A stretch of DNA of 64,000 nt from Marivita sp. (GCF_022763305.1 NZ_JALEGT010000121.1:1-64000), one strand, 5' to 3'; shown: positions 31,883 to 42,545, numbered from the stretch's first letter. Made by a program: numbers and translations. The notes: generated by a model not told the origin, from the sequence alone.

Positions 31883-33529
31883 TCATGACATCTTATCAAC
31901 GGCTGCATCGCCGATGTTATCAACTCCACGTTCGTTGAGTAGATTGGTAAGCCAATCCGGGTCCATTTCCGGCACCGAACTGAGCAACAGGTCCGTATAG
32001 GGGTGATGCGGTGGCACGAACATCTCCTGTTTCGGCCCCTGCTCCACCACCTCACCGTCTTTCATCACGACAACTTCGTCTGCGATGGCTTTGACCGTCG
32101 CAAGATCATGGGTGATGAACATATAGCTGAGTTTCAGATCATCCTGCAGCCGTGCCAACAACTTGAGGATGCCCTCGGCCACAAGCTGATCCAAGGCACT
32201 TGTGACCTCGTCACAAATGATGAACTTCGGCTCCGCCGCCAAAGCACGGGCAATGCCGATGCGCTGCTTCTGACCGCCAGACAGCTCGGACGGCAAACGG
32301 TCGATATACTGCGCCGCAGGAAGCTCGATCTCATCGAGCAACTCCTCTACACGACGGCGTTTCTGCTTGCCGGTCAGTCCCATGTAGAATTGCACTGGCC
32401 GACCGATGATGTCGCCGATGGTGGTCCGCGGGTTCAGCGCCGTGTCCGCCATCTGGTAGATCATCTGCGCTTGCCGCAACTGATCCTTGCTCCGGCTCTT
32501 GTAATTCGCCGGCAGCGCCTTTCCGTCGAACTCGATCACACCATGCGTCGGCGGCAACAGCCCCGTGATACACCGCGCCGTGGTCGACTTGCCCGACCCG
32601 GATTCACCCACCACCGCAACGGTACGCCCTTCGTGGATGTCAAAGCTGACGTTGTTCAGGACTTTCACCTTGCCGTAGGCGGCAGACACGTTCTGAACGG
32701 ACACAACAGGCGTCGCGCTTGTGTGCACAGCCGGTTTCTGGGGACGCTCAAAGGCCCGCACTGCCCAGAGGCTCTTGGTATACTCTTCCTTCGGCTGGGC
32801 CAGCATCGTGCGCGTGTCAGCCTCTTCCACCTCGTCACCCTTGAGAAGAACTTTGATCCGATCTGCCATCTGGGCGACCACGGCCAAATCGTGGGTGATA
32901 TAGATCGCGGCGGTGTCAAACTGCTCGACGATATCACGGATCGACGCCAGAACTTCGATCTGCGTCGTCACATCCAAGGCTGTCGTCGGCTCGTCAAAGA
33001 TGATCAGATCAGGGCGACAGGACATCGCCATCGCCGTCATTGCGCGCTGAAGCTGACCACCGGACACCTGATGCGGGTAGCGGAAGCCGATCTGATCCGG
33101 ATTGGGCAAGCGCAACCGACGATAAAGCTCGATCCCGTCCTTCATACTCTCGGCGCGGGACATGACACCGTGCTGCACCGGGCCTTCGGTGTGCTGGTCG
33201 ATCAGCTTGTGCGCCGGGTTAAAGCTGGCTGCCGCAGATTGCGCGACATAGGCAATGCGCTTGCCCAACAGATCCCGCTTCTTGGCGGCTGAGGCTGCAA
33301 TGAGGTCGATCCCGTCGAACATGACCGACCCCTTCGAGATCCGCACGCCATCGCGGGTAAAGCCCATAGCGGCCAGCCCCAGCGTCGACTTGCCCGCACC
33401 CGACTCGCCGATCAGACCCAGCACTTCGCCCTTGTTCAACGTCAGGCTCGCGCCGTTGATGATCGGCGACCACACCTCGTCGCTGCGCCCTTCGATCCAG
33501 AGATCGCGGATTTCGACCAGCGCGCTCAT
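31883..33529 (-). CDS. ABC transporter ATP-binding protein, fused DppD-DppF type
   Basis: Two complete NBDs: GESGAGKSTLGLA / SGGQLQRAMTAMAM and GESGSGKSTTARC / SGGQKQRIGIARAL. Confidence 0.95.
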   Translation of the reverse strand: MSALVEIRDLWIEGRSDEVWSPIINGASLTLNKGEVLGLIGESGAGKSTLGLAAMGFTRDGVRISKGSVMFDGIDLIAASAAKKRDLLGKRIAYVAQSAAASFNPAHKLIDQHTEGPVQHGVMSRAESMKDGIELYRRLRLPNPDQIGFRYPHQVSGGQLQRAMTAMAMSCRPDLIIFDEPTTALDVTTQIEVLASIRDIVEQFDTAAIYITHDLAVVAQMADRIKVLLKGDEVEEADTRTMLAQPKEEYTKSLWAVRAFERPQKPAVHTSATPVVSVQNVSAAYGKVKVLNNVSFDIHEGRTVAVVGESGSGKSTTARCITGLLPPTHGVIEFDGKALPANYKSRSKDQLRQAQMIYQMADTALNPRTTIGDIIGRPVQFYMGLTGKQKRRRVEELLDEIELPAAQYIDRLPSELSGGQKQRIGIARALAAEPKFIICDEVTSALDQLVAEGILKLLARLQDDLKLSYMFITHDLATVKAIADEVVVMKDGEVVEQGPKQEMFVPPHHPYTDLLLSSVPEMDPDWLTNLLNERGVDNIGDAAVDKMS

Positions 33530-34728
33530 TCCTTGAGCCCCGAACTTCTGTGCAGCATCCAGTCCACCACGAAGTTGACTCCGACGGTCAGCAGCGCAAT
33601 CGCCCCGGCGGCCAGCAGCGGCAGTGCCGCCGTCAAAGGCGAAAACGCCGCGAAGTTGATGAACTGTGCCGAGTCGCGCACCATCGTGCCCCAATCCGCC
33701 AAGGGCGGCTGGATGCCGACACCCAGGAAGGACAGCGATGCGATCGTCAGGAAGACAAAGCAGAAGCGCAGTCCGAACTCGGCCAGCAACGGTGCGGTCG
33801 CATTCGGCAGGATTTCCTTGAAGATCAGGTAGCCCAAACCTTCGCCCCGCAGCTTGGCGGCTTCAATGTAGTCCATGACCACGATGTTCAGACCCACCGC
33901 GCGTGCAAGGCGAAACACCCGCGTGCTGTCGATCACGGCGATGATCAGGATCATGTAGACCGTCAGCAGCCACCGCTCTGATCCGGCCCAGGCACTGGCG
34001 ATGGTCATCAGGAGCAGCGCAAAGATCAGCGACGGAATCGCCATCAGAACGTCCACGGCCCGGCTGAGAGCCTGATCGAGCCAACCCTGAAGCGTGGCGG
34101 CCAGAAATCCGAGAGTCCCTCCAAGGAAGAACGCAATGCAGGTGGTGATGAACGCAATCCCGACGGTGTTCTGCGCGCCATAGATCAGGCGGCTGAGAAG
34201 ATCGCGCCCGATCTGATCGGTGCCCAGCGGATGCAACGGATCACCCCCCGCCGCCGGGTTACCCCCTGGCAGGACATTGACCTTGGCAAAAACGGCTTCC
34301 TGACCATAAGGCGCCAGCCACGCGGCAAAAACAGCCGTAAACGCGTAGACAATCACCACCAGCACGCCAAAGCTCGCAGTCAAAGGCATCTGGCGAAACA
34401 GCTTTTTGCTGCCACGCGTGCCAACCGTACGACCCAGAAGGCGAAAGAGATACGCAGCAGCAGCAGACAGAATGAAGAACTGCACCGCCCAGCGAAAGAA
34501 GACGACGCCGGCATTCGGGATCCCGGCTTCGTTTACCGTAGGTTGGAAGAAATACCAGACCGAGAAAACCAGAAGACTTGCCCCAAGAACGTAGCCGAAG
34601 GCGACTGCGAAAGGCATGTCCCGGAATGCCGGCGCATTGCCCGTTGCCTTTTGCCCGGCGAAGCGGAGAACCCAGCCGCCTGCGGCGATCCCGGTCAGGA
34701 TCAGGGCCATTGTCAGAAGCGTGTTCAT
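33526..34728 (-). CDS. ABC transporter permease, DppC type with extended TM N-terminus
   Basis: HPLGTDQIGRDLLSRLIYGAQ and EAAKLRGEGLGYLIFKEILPNA; about 140 aa hydrophobic N-terminal extension. Confidence 0.92.
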   Translation of the reverse strand: MNTLLTMALILTGIAAGGWVLRFAGQKATGNAPAFRDMPFAVAFGYVLGASLLVFSVWYFFQPTVNEAGIPNAGVVFFRWAVQFFILSAAAAYLFRLLGRTVGTRGSKKLFRQMPLTASFGVLVVIVYAFTAVFAAWLAPYGQEAVFAKVNVLPGGNPAAGGDPLHPLGTDQIGRDLLSRLIYGAQNTVGIAFITTCIAFFLGGTLGFLAATLQGWLDQALSRAVDVLMAIPSLIFALLLMTIASAWAGSERWLLTVYMILIIAVIDSTRVFRLARAVGLNIVVMDYIEAAKLRGEGLGYLIFKEILPNATAPLLAEFGLRFCFVFLTIASLSFLGVGIQPPLADWGTMVRDSAQFINFAAFSPLTAALPLLAAGAIALLTVGVNFVVDWMLHRSSGLKE

Positions 34729-35720
34729 TTGGGATGCCTCAGACGCGGATTGGACAGGATCGACAGGATGTCCGCCAACAGGTTCAGCAGGATGTACGCG
34801 GCAGCAAAGATCAGGCAGCACGCCTGCACCACCGGAATGTCGCGGATCTTCACGCTGTCGACGAACAGCTGACCGATGCCGGGATAGACAAACACCACCT
34901 CGACCACCACGACCCCGGTGATGAGATAGGCCAGGTTCAAAGCGATCACGTTGATGATCGGTGCAAGCGCATTGGGCAGCGCGTGTTTCACGATGACCCG
35001 CATCGGCGACATGCCCTTGAGCCGCGCCATTTCGATATAGGGCGAGGCCAGAAGGTTGATGATCGCCGCCCGCGTCATCCGCATCATATGCGCCGTGACC
35101 ACTAGGGTCAGCGTCAGCGCGGGCAGCAGCGTCCGTTCAAGCCGTTCACCAAAGGACATGCCCTCAAAGATGTTGGACAGCGACGGCAGCATCGGATTGA
35201 GCACCGCAAGGAACAGGATCAGCACATAGGCAAGGAAGAACTCGGGTGACGAGATCGAGGTGAGGGTTGTGATATTCGTTGCACGGTCAAAAACCGAATT
35301 GCGGAACAGGGCGGCCAGGATGCCCAGCACAAGCGAGACCGGAACGGCGATACAGGCGGTCACGGCGGCAAGGAACATCGTGTTGGCAAATCGCGGCGCG
35401 ATCTGCTGCGCGACGGTGGTGCGCACACCACTGTCGGCGCCGACGAAACTGGCAAAGTTCGCCTGTGCAAAGGAATTGCCCAAATCCCCTTGGATCGCGG
35501 CACCCAGCCATTGGAAATACCGCGTGATCGGCGGTTGATCGAGACCGAGGTCCCGACGAATCGCCTCGACCGCATCAGGCGTCGCACCCTGCCCCAGGAT
35601 CGCTTGCGCGAAATCTCCGGGAAGCATGTTCACTGCGGTGAAAATGACAATGGACACCACGAACAGTGTCAGCAGGCCAAGCCCCAGCCGTTGGAGAATG
35701 ATACGTATGACCGATTGCAA
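34725..35720 (-). CDS. ABC transporter permease, DppB type
   Basis: MQSVIRIILQRLGLGLLTLFVVSIVIFTAVNMLPGDFA; EMARLKGMSPMRVIVKHALPNAL. Confidence 0.94.
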   Translation of the reverse strand: MQSVIRIILQRLGLGLLTLFVVSIVIFTAVNMLPGDFAQAILGQGATPDAVEAIRRDLGLDQPPITRYFQWLGAAIQGDLGNSFAQANFASFVGADSGVRTTVAQQIAPRFANTMFLAAVTACIAVPVSLVLGILAALFRNSVFDRATNITTLTSISSPEFFLAYVLILFLAVLNPMLPSLSNIFEGMSFGERLERTLLPALTLTLVVTAHMMRMTRAAIINLLASPYIEMARLKGMSPMRVIVKHALPNALAPIINVIALNLAYLITGVVVVEVVFVYPGIGQLFVDSVKIRDIPVVQACCLIFAAAYILLNLLADILSILSNPRLRHPK

Positions 35721-35802
35721 CTTCTGGCTTAACCTTGGTTCCCGTCGTTTGCATACGTTAACAACCGCGGGCCACGTGTAAACATCTAATGCCAGCTAAA
35801 TG

Positions 35803-36774
35803 TTAAGATGTTGATATATCATCCATAATGCGAACCAGCTCAGCACTGATCCCGGGCTCGGACAGGGCATGACCCGCATTCCGCACCATGCGCAGGTCAC
35901 ATTCCGGCCAGGCACGGGCGAGTTCCCATGCCCGAACAGGCGGGCAAATCATGTCATACCGACCTTGGACAATGGCACCGGGAATGCCCGAAAGGCGACC
36001 GATATTCTTGAGGATCCAGCCATCCTCGTCGAGAAACCCGTTGTTGATGAAATAGTGGTTCTCCAGCCTCGCGAAGGCACGGGCGTAATCCCCCGGCGAT
36101 TCTCCACCCGATCCGCTCGAATAGACCGAGGCCAACGCGTTTTCCCAGGCCGACCATGCCCGCGCAAACCGGGTTTCGGTGCGCAGATCACCACAGAACA
36201 GACGCCGGTGATAGGCCGCGATCAGGTCGTCGCGTTCATCCTCGGGGATCATGTCGACGAACCGCGCCCAGGTTTCGGGCCAGAATTGGCCTGCACCCCC
36301 GCCGTAGAACCAGTCAAGCTCGGCACGGGTCATCGTGAAAACACCGCGCAGCACAAGATGGCGCACATGCTCTGGATGGCTGATCCCGTAGATCAGAGCC
36401 AGCGTGGCGCCCCAGCTGCCACCAAAGACGATGAACTGATCGATCCCGAGCGTCTTCCGGATCAGCTCGATATCCGCAACCAGATCCCACGTCGTGTTGT
36501 TGTTGACGCTGGCATGGGGACGGGACCGGCCGCAACCGCGCTGATCGAATAGAACGACGCGGAACACCTTGGGATCGAAATACCGCCGCATCGACGGGCT
36601 GCACCCTCCGCCCGGTCCGCCATGAAGCACGATCACCGGGATGCCGTGTTCTGCGCCACATTGCTCGACATACACGCTGTGCCCATCCCCGACGGACAGC
36701 ATACGCTGATCGTAGGGGTCGATGGGGGGATAAAGGTACTGCACTGCGCGCTTTTGGCTCGGGAATTTATCCAT
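35803..36774 (-). CDS. pip: Prolyl aminopeptidase
   Basis: [61 protein letters not shown]. Confidence 0.97.
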   Translation of the reverse strand: MDKFPSQKRAVQYLYPPIDPYDQRMLSVGDGHSVYVEQCGAEHGIPVIVLHGGPGGGCSPSMRRYFDPKVFRVVLFDQRGCGRSRPHASVNNNTTWDLVADIELIRKTLGIDQFIVFGGSWGATLALIYGISHPEHVRHLVLRGVFTMTRAELDWFYGGGAGQFWPETWARFVDMIPEDERDDLIAAYHRRLFCGDLRTETRFARAWSAWENALASVYSSGSGGESPGDYARAFARLENHYFINNGFLDEDGWILKNIGRLSGIPGAIVQGRYDMICPPVRAWELARAWPECDLRMVRNAGHALSEPGISAELVRIMDDISTS

Positions 36775-36809
36775 ACCCAATCTATATTGGCAGCGATCAC
36801 CAAAAGACC

Positions 36810-37568
36810 ATGGGGAAAAATCCAGTGACCGCCACGACAACAGTCGATCCTGCCGAAATCGCCAAGTTCGAAGCGATGGCCGCCGAATGGTGGGACCCCA
36901 ATGGCAAGTTCAAACCCTTGCACATGATGAACCCCGTTCGGCTCGACTACATCACCTCCCAAATTGCTGCAGAGTTCGACCGGGACCTGTCGCAACGCCA
37001 ACCGTTCTCTGGCTTGCGCCTTCTCGACATCGGCTGCGGCGGCGGGCTCCTGTGCGAACCAATGACCCGGCTTGGCGCGACCGTGGTCGGCGTCGATGCC
37101 GGCGGCAGCAACATCCCGGTGGCGCAGGCACATGCGCGCCAATCCGGGCTCGAGATCGACTATCGCCATACAACAGCCGAAGCGATGGCCGCAGCAGGTG
37201 AAACATTCGATGTCGTACTCAGTATGGAAGTCATTGAACACGTCGCTGATCCGCTGGGCTTTTTGACGGCGTGCAAGCAGTTGCTGAATCCCGGCGGCCT
37301 GCACGTCTGTTCAACGATCAATCGCAATGCCAAAAGCTTTGCCGCCGCCATTGTCGGCGCGGAATACGTCATGCGCTGGCTGCCGAAAGGCACTCATGAC
37401 TGGGCCAAGTTCATCACTCCGGACGAGCTCTACGGTCTGTTGCGGCAAGCAGGCCTCGATCCCGTTGATCGCAAAGGCTTCCAGTTCAATCCCGTGTCGT
37501 GGAAATGGAGCCTCTCGGACCGTGACCTGAGCGTGAACTACGTGACCACAGCCCTGAACCCGCATTAA
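36810..37568 (+). CDS. ubiG: 3-demethylubiquinol / polyprenyl-dihydroxybenzoate O-methyltransferase UbiG
   Basis: [49 protein letters not shown]. Confidence 0.96.
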   Translation: MGKNPVTATTTVDPAEIAKFEAMAAEWWDPNGKFKPLHMMNPVRLDYITSQIAAEFDRDLSQRQPFSGLRLLDIGCGGGLLCEPMTRLGATVVGVDAGGSNIPVAQAHARQSGLEIDYRHTTAEAMAAAGETFDVVLSMEVIEHVADPLGFLTACKQLLNPGGLHVCSTINRNAKSFAAAIVGAEYVMRWLPKGTHDWAKFITPDELYGLLRQAGLDPVDRKGFQFNPVSWKWSLSDRDLSVNYVTTALNPH

Positions 37569-37598
37569 CCACCAGAGCGCGTCAAAGGGACGTTGCGC

Positions 37599-38048
37599 CT
37601 AGCCCCGACCGTCCGGCTCTTCCAGCTTCACGCGCAATTCGCGCAGAACCGGGATCGCCGCACGGACCTTGGTGTCGCCCAGTTCTTCGACCATTTCGTT
37701 GATCAGCGGCGTGATCGCAGCTATCGCCGCATCCCGCGCAGACAGCCCTGCCGGACTGATGGACACCTGCTTTCGGCGGGCATCGTCCCAGTCGGGGCGG
37801 ATATGCACATAGCCTGCCGCCTCGAGCTTGCCCAAAGTGTTGGTCATGGCACCGCGCGTCACGTGAAACGCCTTGGCCAATTGTGCGGGGGTCTTTTCGG
37901 ATCCTCCCCGTGCCAATTGGTTCAGCACCGAAAAATGCGAAATCTCCATCTTGTTGGGCAACACGCGCGTCAACCTGTTCCGCAGCAACTGATCTGCGGT
38001 CAGCAATTCACTGAAGAGCGAAATGGCAAGGGGGCTGCTATCGGTCAT
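37599..38048 (-). CDS. MarR family transcriptional regulator
   Basis: MarR winged helix: SVLNQLARGGSEKTPAQLAKAFHVTRGAMTNTLGKLEAAGYVHIRPDWDDARRKQVSISPAG. Confidence 0.9.
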   Translation of the reverse strand: MTDSSPLAISLFSELLTADQLLRNRLTRVLPNKMEISHFSVLNQLARGGSEKTPAQLAKAFHVTRGAMTNTLGKLEAAGYVHIRPDWDDARRKQVSISPAGLSARDAAIAAITPLINEMVEELGDTKVRAAIPVLRELRVKLEEPDGRG

Positions 38049-38878
38049 CAGGGGCCAGTGAAGTCTCTATCATGCTGTAAAGATGGAATTTTATGTCGCG
38101 CTTGTGCCACGTGCGACATATCGAGGTCAACCAGGTGCACCCCGGGTTGCTGCCCCGCATCCAAAAGCACCTCGCCCCAGGGCGATACCGCAAGAGAATG
38201 CCCATGTGTTGTGCGTGGCTTGCCTGTACTTACGTCGTGCCGCCCCACTTGGGCCGGGGCCAGGACGAAACACCCGGTTTCGATGGCCCGGGCACGCAGC
38301 AACGGTTCCCAATGCATCGGTCCGGTTGCAGGCGAGAAGGCCGCAGGAACGGTCAGGATGTCAGCCCCAGCCTTGGCAAGCGCGCGATGGAGATAGGGAA
38401 AACGCACGTCATAACACACTGTCAAACCCACGCGGCCAAAAGGAGTATCGCCCACCACCGCCGCGTGACCGGGCGCAAACCCGGCCGATTCCCGAAATGT
38501 CTCGGTTTCCGTCACCTGAACGTCGAACATGTGCAGCTTGTCGTACTGCGCGGCAATCGACCCGTCCGGCGCGATCAGAAAGGACCGGTTCGCAAAACGC
38601 TCTTCAGGCGGTTCCGCTTTGAGTGCCAAAGACCCGATCAGAATCCATACCCCCAGGGTCGCGGCCTCATTCCGCAGACCAGCAAGGGTCTGATCCTCGT
38701 CCTGATGTACGAGAACGCTGCGCTGATGGCTGCGGCTGTTACTGATGCAATTCGTGACTTCGGGCGTCAGGATGAACTCGGCTCCGTCGCGCGCCGCATC
38801 ACGGATCAGGCCGGTTGTCACCCGAAGATTGGCAGCGGGATCATCCGAAGACGTCAGTTGGAGCAGAGCCGCACGCAT
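38048..38878 (-). CDS. Carbon-nitrogen hydrolase (nitrilase superfamily)
   Basis: EFILTPEVTN, YDKLHMFDV, GLTVCYDVRFPYLHR (Glu-Lys-Cys triad contexts). Confidence 0.93.
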   Translation of the reverse strand: MRAALLQLTSSDDPAANLRVTTGLIRDAARDGAEFILTPEVTNCISNSRSHQRSVLVHQDEDQTLAGLRNEAATLGVWILIGSLALKAEPPEERFANRSFLIAPDGSIAAQYDKLHMFDVQVTETETFRESAGFAPGHAAVVGDTPFGRVGLTVCYDVRFPYLHRALAKAGADILTVPAAFSPATGPMHWEPLLRARAIETGCFVLAPAQVGRHDVSTGKPRTTHGHSLAVSPWGEVLLDAGQQPGVHLVDLDMSHVAQARHKIPSLQHDRDFTGP

Positions 38879-38883
38879 GACGG

Positions 38884-39144
38884 TCAGGCTGCCAGCAACG
38901 GATCGAGCTTGCCAGCGCGATCAAGCGCATAAAGGTCGTCGCAGCCGCCGACATGGGTGCCGCCGATGAAGATCTGCGGCACAGTCCGACCGCCATTGGC
39001 GCGCTGGATCATCTCAGGTTTGCGCTCGGGATGGGACAGAACGTCGATTTCCGTGAATGTCGCGCCCTTCTGGGTCAGAAGGCGCTTTGCCGCGTGGCAG
39101 AATCCGCAAAGCGGCGAGGTGTATATTTCGATCTGGGGCATCAT
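38884..39144 (-). CDS. grxC: Glutaredoxin 3
   Basis: IEIYTSPLCGFCHAAKRLL, GGRTVPQIFIGGTHVGGCDDLYALD. Confidence 0.95.
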   Translation of the reverse strand: MMPQIEIYTSPLCGFCHAAKRLLTQKGATFTEIDVLSHPERKPEMIQRANGGRTVPQIFIGGTHVGGCDDLYALDRAGKLDPLLAA

Positions 39145-39171
39145 CAATCCTCTCGGGTAAGTGTCGAGGAT

Positions 39172-39900
39172 TTAATCAGCCTTTGCAACGCGTGCCAGAA
39201 CCGTGACAAAAATCTCTCGACTCTGTGCGCTCTGGCAGGCGACCGCGCAGGCGGCAAGGGTGGCACCCGAGGTCATCACGTCGTCCACCAACAGGATCGG
39301 ACGGTCTCGGATATGGTCCGCTTTCCGAACCCGAACCGAGATCGCATCCGACAGTTCCGCGAACCGGGCATCCCGCGATTTGCCATCCAGAGACTGTGTC
39401 CGTCTGTGCCGGATCAGAACGTCGGGACAGAACTCCAGCCCAAGTCGCCGCGCGACGGCCTGAGCCAGAAGCGCAGACTGGTTGTATCGACGGGACAGCA
39501 ACCGGAAAAGATGGAGCGGAACCGGCACGACAATAGCGCTTGGCGGCAGCGCGGGTGGACACGCCGCCACCATCCAGTCCGCGGCCATCGGCACGATGTC
39601 ATGCCGATCTCCGTGTTTCAGCCCGAGAACAAGCCTGCGCGCGACACCGTCGTAGCGCACCGGCGCACGCCCCTGTGTCCACGGTCGGCCAAGCGACAGG
39701 CAATCGTCACACTGGACCGCAATGTCAGAGGTTCCGGGCAAAGAGACCCCGCACAAATCACAGACCAGTCCGGTGATGAATGGGGTTTCGGCAAAGCATG
39801 TGGCGCAGAGCCCATGTTCGTCCTGCACCATTCCGCCACACCCAAGGCAGCGCGGCGGGTAAAGCATGCGCAACGCCGTTTGCATTCCACGCTGCAGCAT
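39172..39900 (-). CDS. ComF family phosphoribosyltransferase-like protein
   Basis: Zn-finger-like Cys pairs (CLGCGGMVQDEHGLCATC, CDLCG...CDDCL) and PRPP loop ILLVDDVMTSGATLAAC. Confidence 0.93.
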   Translation of the reverse strand: MLQRGMQTALRMLYPPRCLGCGGMVQDEHGLCATCFAETPFITGLVCDLCGVSLPGTSDIAVQCDDCLSLGRPWTQGRAPVRYDGVARRLVLGLKHGDRHDIVPMAADWMVAACPPALPPSAIVVPVPLHLFRLLSRRYNQSALLAQAVARRLGLEFCPDVLIRHRRTQSLDGKSRDARFAELSDAISVRVRKADHIRDRPILLVDDVMTSGATLAACAVACQSAQSREIFVTVLARVAKAD

Positions 39901-39914
39901 CCTATCTGCCCTGC

Positions 39915-40736
39915 ATGTCCGACACTCCTACCTTGACAGACCGGCCCGCTCTTGCCCGCTACCGTGACCGCGCCCGGCGCGGCCCAGCGTTGTTCCTCCA
40001 TGAAGAGGCGCTGGCCGATGTGCAGGATCGGCTCGCTTTGGTTAACAAATCCTTTAGCGCGCCCGCCGTCGTGACACCTTTTCCCGACCTTTGGCGCAAC
40101 GCGTTCCCAACGGCCTGTCTTGTGGATGATACTGAGGTGCTCGACCTATCGGAGACCACCCATGATCTGGTCATCCACGCCATGGCGCTGCATTGGGCCA
40201 ATGACCCGGTCGGCCAGTTGATCCAGTGTCGGCGGGCGCTCAAACCGGATGGTTTGCTGCTGGTTGTCGCTTTGGGCGGGCAAACCCTGCATGAGTTGCG
40301 CGCGGCCTTGGGTCAGGCGGAGATCGAGATCACCGGAGGTCTGTCTCCCCGAGTGGCGCCGATGGGCGAAATCCGTGATCTTGGCGCTCTTCTTCAGCGC
40401 GCCGGACTTGCACTTCCTGTGGCGGACAGTGCCGTGCTCAGAACCAGCTATGCGTCCCCCGTGCACCTGATGCACGACTTGCGCGCGATGGGCGAAACCA
40501 ACGCCATGTCGGCGCGCGTTCGGACCGCGACCCGCAAGAGCGTGATGCTCCGCGCCATGGAACTCTATTCCGAAGCCTACTCGGACGAAAATGGTCGTGT
40601 CACGGCCACGTTCGAGCTGATCACCCTGACCGGTTGGGCACCTGATTCGTCGCAACCCCAACCATTACGACCAGGACCTGCAGCGCATCGCCTCGCCGAC
40701 GCGCTGAACACGGTAGAAACGCCGCTCAAAGATTGA
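39915..40736 (+). CDS. SAM-dependent methyltransferase-fold protein (BioC / NDUFAF5-like)
   Basis: HDLVIHAMALHWANDPVGQLIQCRRALKPDGLLLVVALGGQTLHELRAAL; divergent from comF. Confidence 0.8.
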   Translation: MSDTPTLTDRPALARYRDRARRGPALFLHEEALADVQDRLALVNKSFSAPAVVTPFPDLWRNAFPTACLVDDTEVLDLSETTHDLVIHAMALHWANDPVGQLIQCRRALKPDGLLLVVALGGQTLHELRAALGQAEIEITGGLSPRVAPMGEIRDLGALLQRAGLALPVADSAVLRTSYASPVHLMHDLRAMGETNAMSARVRTATRKSVMLRAMELYSEAYSDENGRVTATFELITLTGWAPDSSQPQPLRPGPAAHRLADALNTVETPLKD

Positions 40737-40792
40737 CCTGACCCAGATAGAGGTTAGTTAGCCCGCTAAACGACGTGAAGGAAGCAGGCCAG

Positions 40793-41857
40793 ATGTTGGA
40801 CGCAACAAAAACAGCACAACGCCCCACCCACGCCCCGACGGATCATCCGAAGGTGCCCGCGGAACGGGTTGGCATTCTTCTCGCCAATCTGGGCACACCG
40901 GATCACTATTCCTACTGGCCGATGCGCCGCTATCTCAACGAGTTCCTGTCGGATCGCCGGGTCATCGACTACAGCCCATGGCTGTGGCAGCCGCTGTTGC
41001 AACTCATCATCCTGACGAAGCGTCCGTTCAGTTCAGGCGAAGCGTACAAGTCGATCTGGAACGAGGACGAGGGTGAAAGCCCGCTCATGACGATCACCAA
41101 GGCACAGACAGCCAAGATCACCAAGCAAATGCAGGATCGCTACGGCGATCAGGTGATGGTCGATTTCTGCATGCGCTACGGAAATCCGTCGACCAAATCC
41201 AAGGTCCGCGAAATGGTCGATGCCGGATGCCGCAAGATCCTGTTTTTCCCACTGTACCCGCATTATGCGGGCGCCACATCTGCCACCGCCAACGATCAGT
41301 TCTTTCGTGCGCTGATGGACGAAAAGTGGCAACCGACGGTACGCACGGTCGATCCCTACTACCAGCACCCGCTTTATATCGAAGCGCTCGCCCAGTCGAT
41401 CGAACGCGCCTATGCCAAGCTCGAAACCCGTCCGGATATCCTTGTCTGTTCCTACCACGGTGTGCCCAAGCGCTACCTGATGGAAGGCGATCCCTATCAC
41501 TGCCAATGCCAGAAGACGACGCGCCTGCTCAAGGAACGGCTGGGCTGGGATGACACCGAGATCACCACGACCTTCCAGTCGAAATTCGGCCCGGAAGAAT
41601 GGCTGAAACCCTACACAGTGGAAGAGGTCGCGCGTCTGGCCGAGGAAGAGAACAAGAAAAACATCGCGGTCTGTGCACCTGCGTTTTCAGCCGACTGCAT
41701 CGAAACGCTGGAAGAGATCAACGAAGAGATCAAGGAAAGCTTCGAAGAAGCGGGCGGTGAGCATTTCACCTACATCCCCTGCCTCAATGACGACGATGCT
41801 CACATCGCGGCATTGTCGGCCGTCATCGAAGAAAACCTCAACGGCTGGCTTGGTTGA
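40793..41857 (+). CDS. hemH: Ferrochelatase
   Basis: VGILLANLGTPDHYSYWPMRRYLNEFLSDRRVID, LVCSYHGVPKRYLMEGDPYHCQCQKT. Confidence 0.97.
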   Translation: MLDATKTAQRPTHAPTDHPKVPAERVGILLANLGTPDHYSYWPMRRYLNEFLSDRRVIDYSPWLWQPLLQLIILTKRPFSSGEAYKSIWNEDEGESPLMTITKAQTAKITKQMQDRYGDQVMVDFCMRYGNPSTKSKVREMVDAGCRKILFFPLYPHYAGATSATANDQFFRALMDEKWQPTVRTVDPYYQHPLYIEALAQSIERAYAKLETRPDILVCSYHGVPKRYLMEGDPYHCQCQKTTRLLKERLGWDDTEITTTFQSKFGPEEWLKPYTVEEVARLAEEENKKNIAVCAPAFSADCIETLEEINEEIKESFEEAGGEHFTYIPCLNDDDAHIAALSAVIEENLNGWLG

Positions 41858-41892
41858 CGAAAAGCGGAGAACGGCACAAGGAACGCGCGTTC

Positions 41893-42240
41893 CTAGCCGT
41901 CCGCGTGTCCAAGGAAAGATTCAAGCTCTGCCTGCTTGATAGGCTTTGGCATCAATGGCACCGCCGAAAGGCTTGCCGGGATGACGTACTGCGAATAAGC
42001 GGATGAAAACGCGATGGTCACGCCTCGTTCCTGAAGCACTTCGGCGACAGCGAAAGACGTGACATCTCCGCCAAGGTTGATATCCAGCACGGCATGGCTG
42101 GGTGTCTGATCCGCAATCGCGGCGAATGCATCCTCCTGCGAGACGCAGGGGCCAATCACGGTGTGTCCCATTTTGTGAACCATGGCTTCGAGCATGGTCG
42201 CGACCACCATGTTGTCTTCGACGATCATTACGGTCTTCAC
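41893..42240 (-). CDS. Single-domain response regulator
   Basis: VMIVEDNMVVATMLEAMVHKMGHTVIGP, AVLDINLGGDVTSF, VPLMPKPIKQAELESFL; start uncertain (GTG about 42240 or longer ORF to 42372). Confidence 0.88.
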   Translation of the reverse strand: MKTVMIVEDNMVVATMLEAMVHKMGHTVIGPCVSQEDAFAAIADQTPSHAVLDINLGGDVTSFAVAEVLQERGVTIAFSSAYSQYVIPASLSAVPLMPKPIKQAELESFLGHADG

Positions 42241-42545
42241 GGCGTTCAGTCTCCGCCAGTCATTGTCACAGAATGTCGCAAGTTTAACGCTGAAAGTAAA
42301 TCGGCATGGTGCGGCGCTTGCAGGACAAGCGGGATATTGATCAGGACTCGAGGCAAGATCATGAACCGCCAATCTGCATTGATGTGCTGGTATGGTCTCC
42401 AGAACCTGACTGGGAATTGCCGATTGCTGCCAATCGCCGGTTGGTGTCGGACGAGACTTCTCGACAGGAAGGGCTCAACCACCTACGCTCAAGGGCCTGT
42501 TCCCCAACGCGGCACAGGTCAATTTGCTTCCGAAGGCGTGCGTCG

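Noticed and set aside
32003-33292. 429-aa plus-strand ORF antisense to the fused ABC ATPase
   Set aside because: Shadow ORF; His/Arg-rich translation without motifs.
40754-40775. TTAG-CCCG-CTAA inverted repeat upstream of hemH as an iron-responsive operator
   Set aside because: Arms of only 4 bp and no match to Irr/RirA consensus.
41879-41894. 16-bp palindrome AGGAACGCGCGTTCCT at the 3' end of the receiver gene
   Set aside because: Short, GC-rich, overlaps a stop codon, no T-run or second copy; likely chance.
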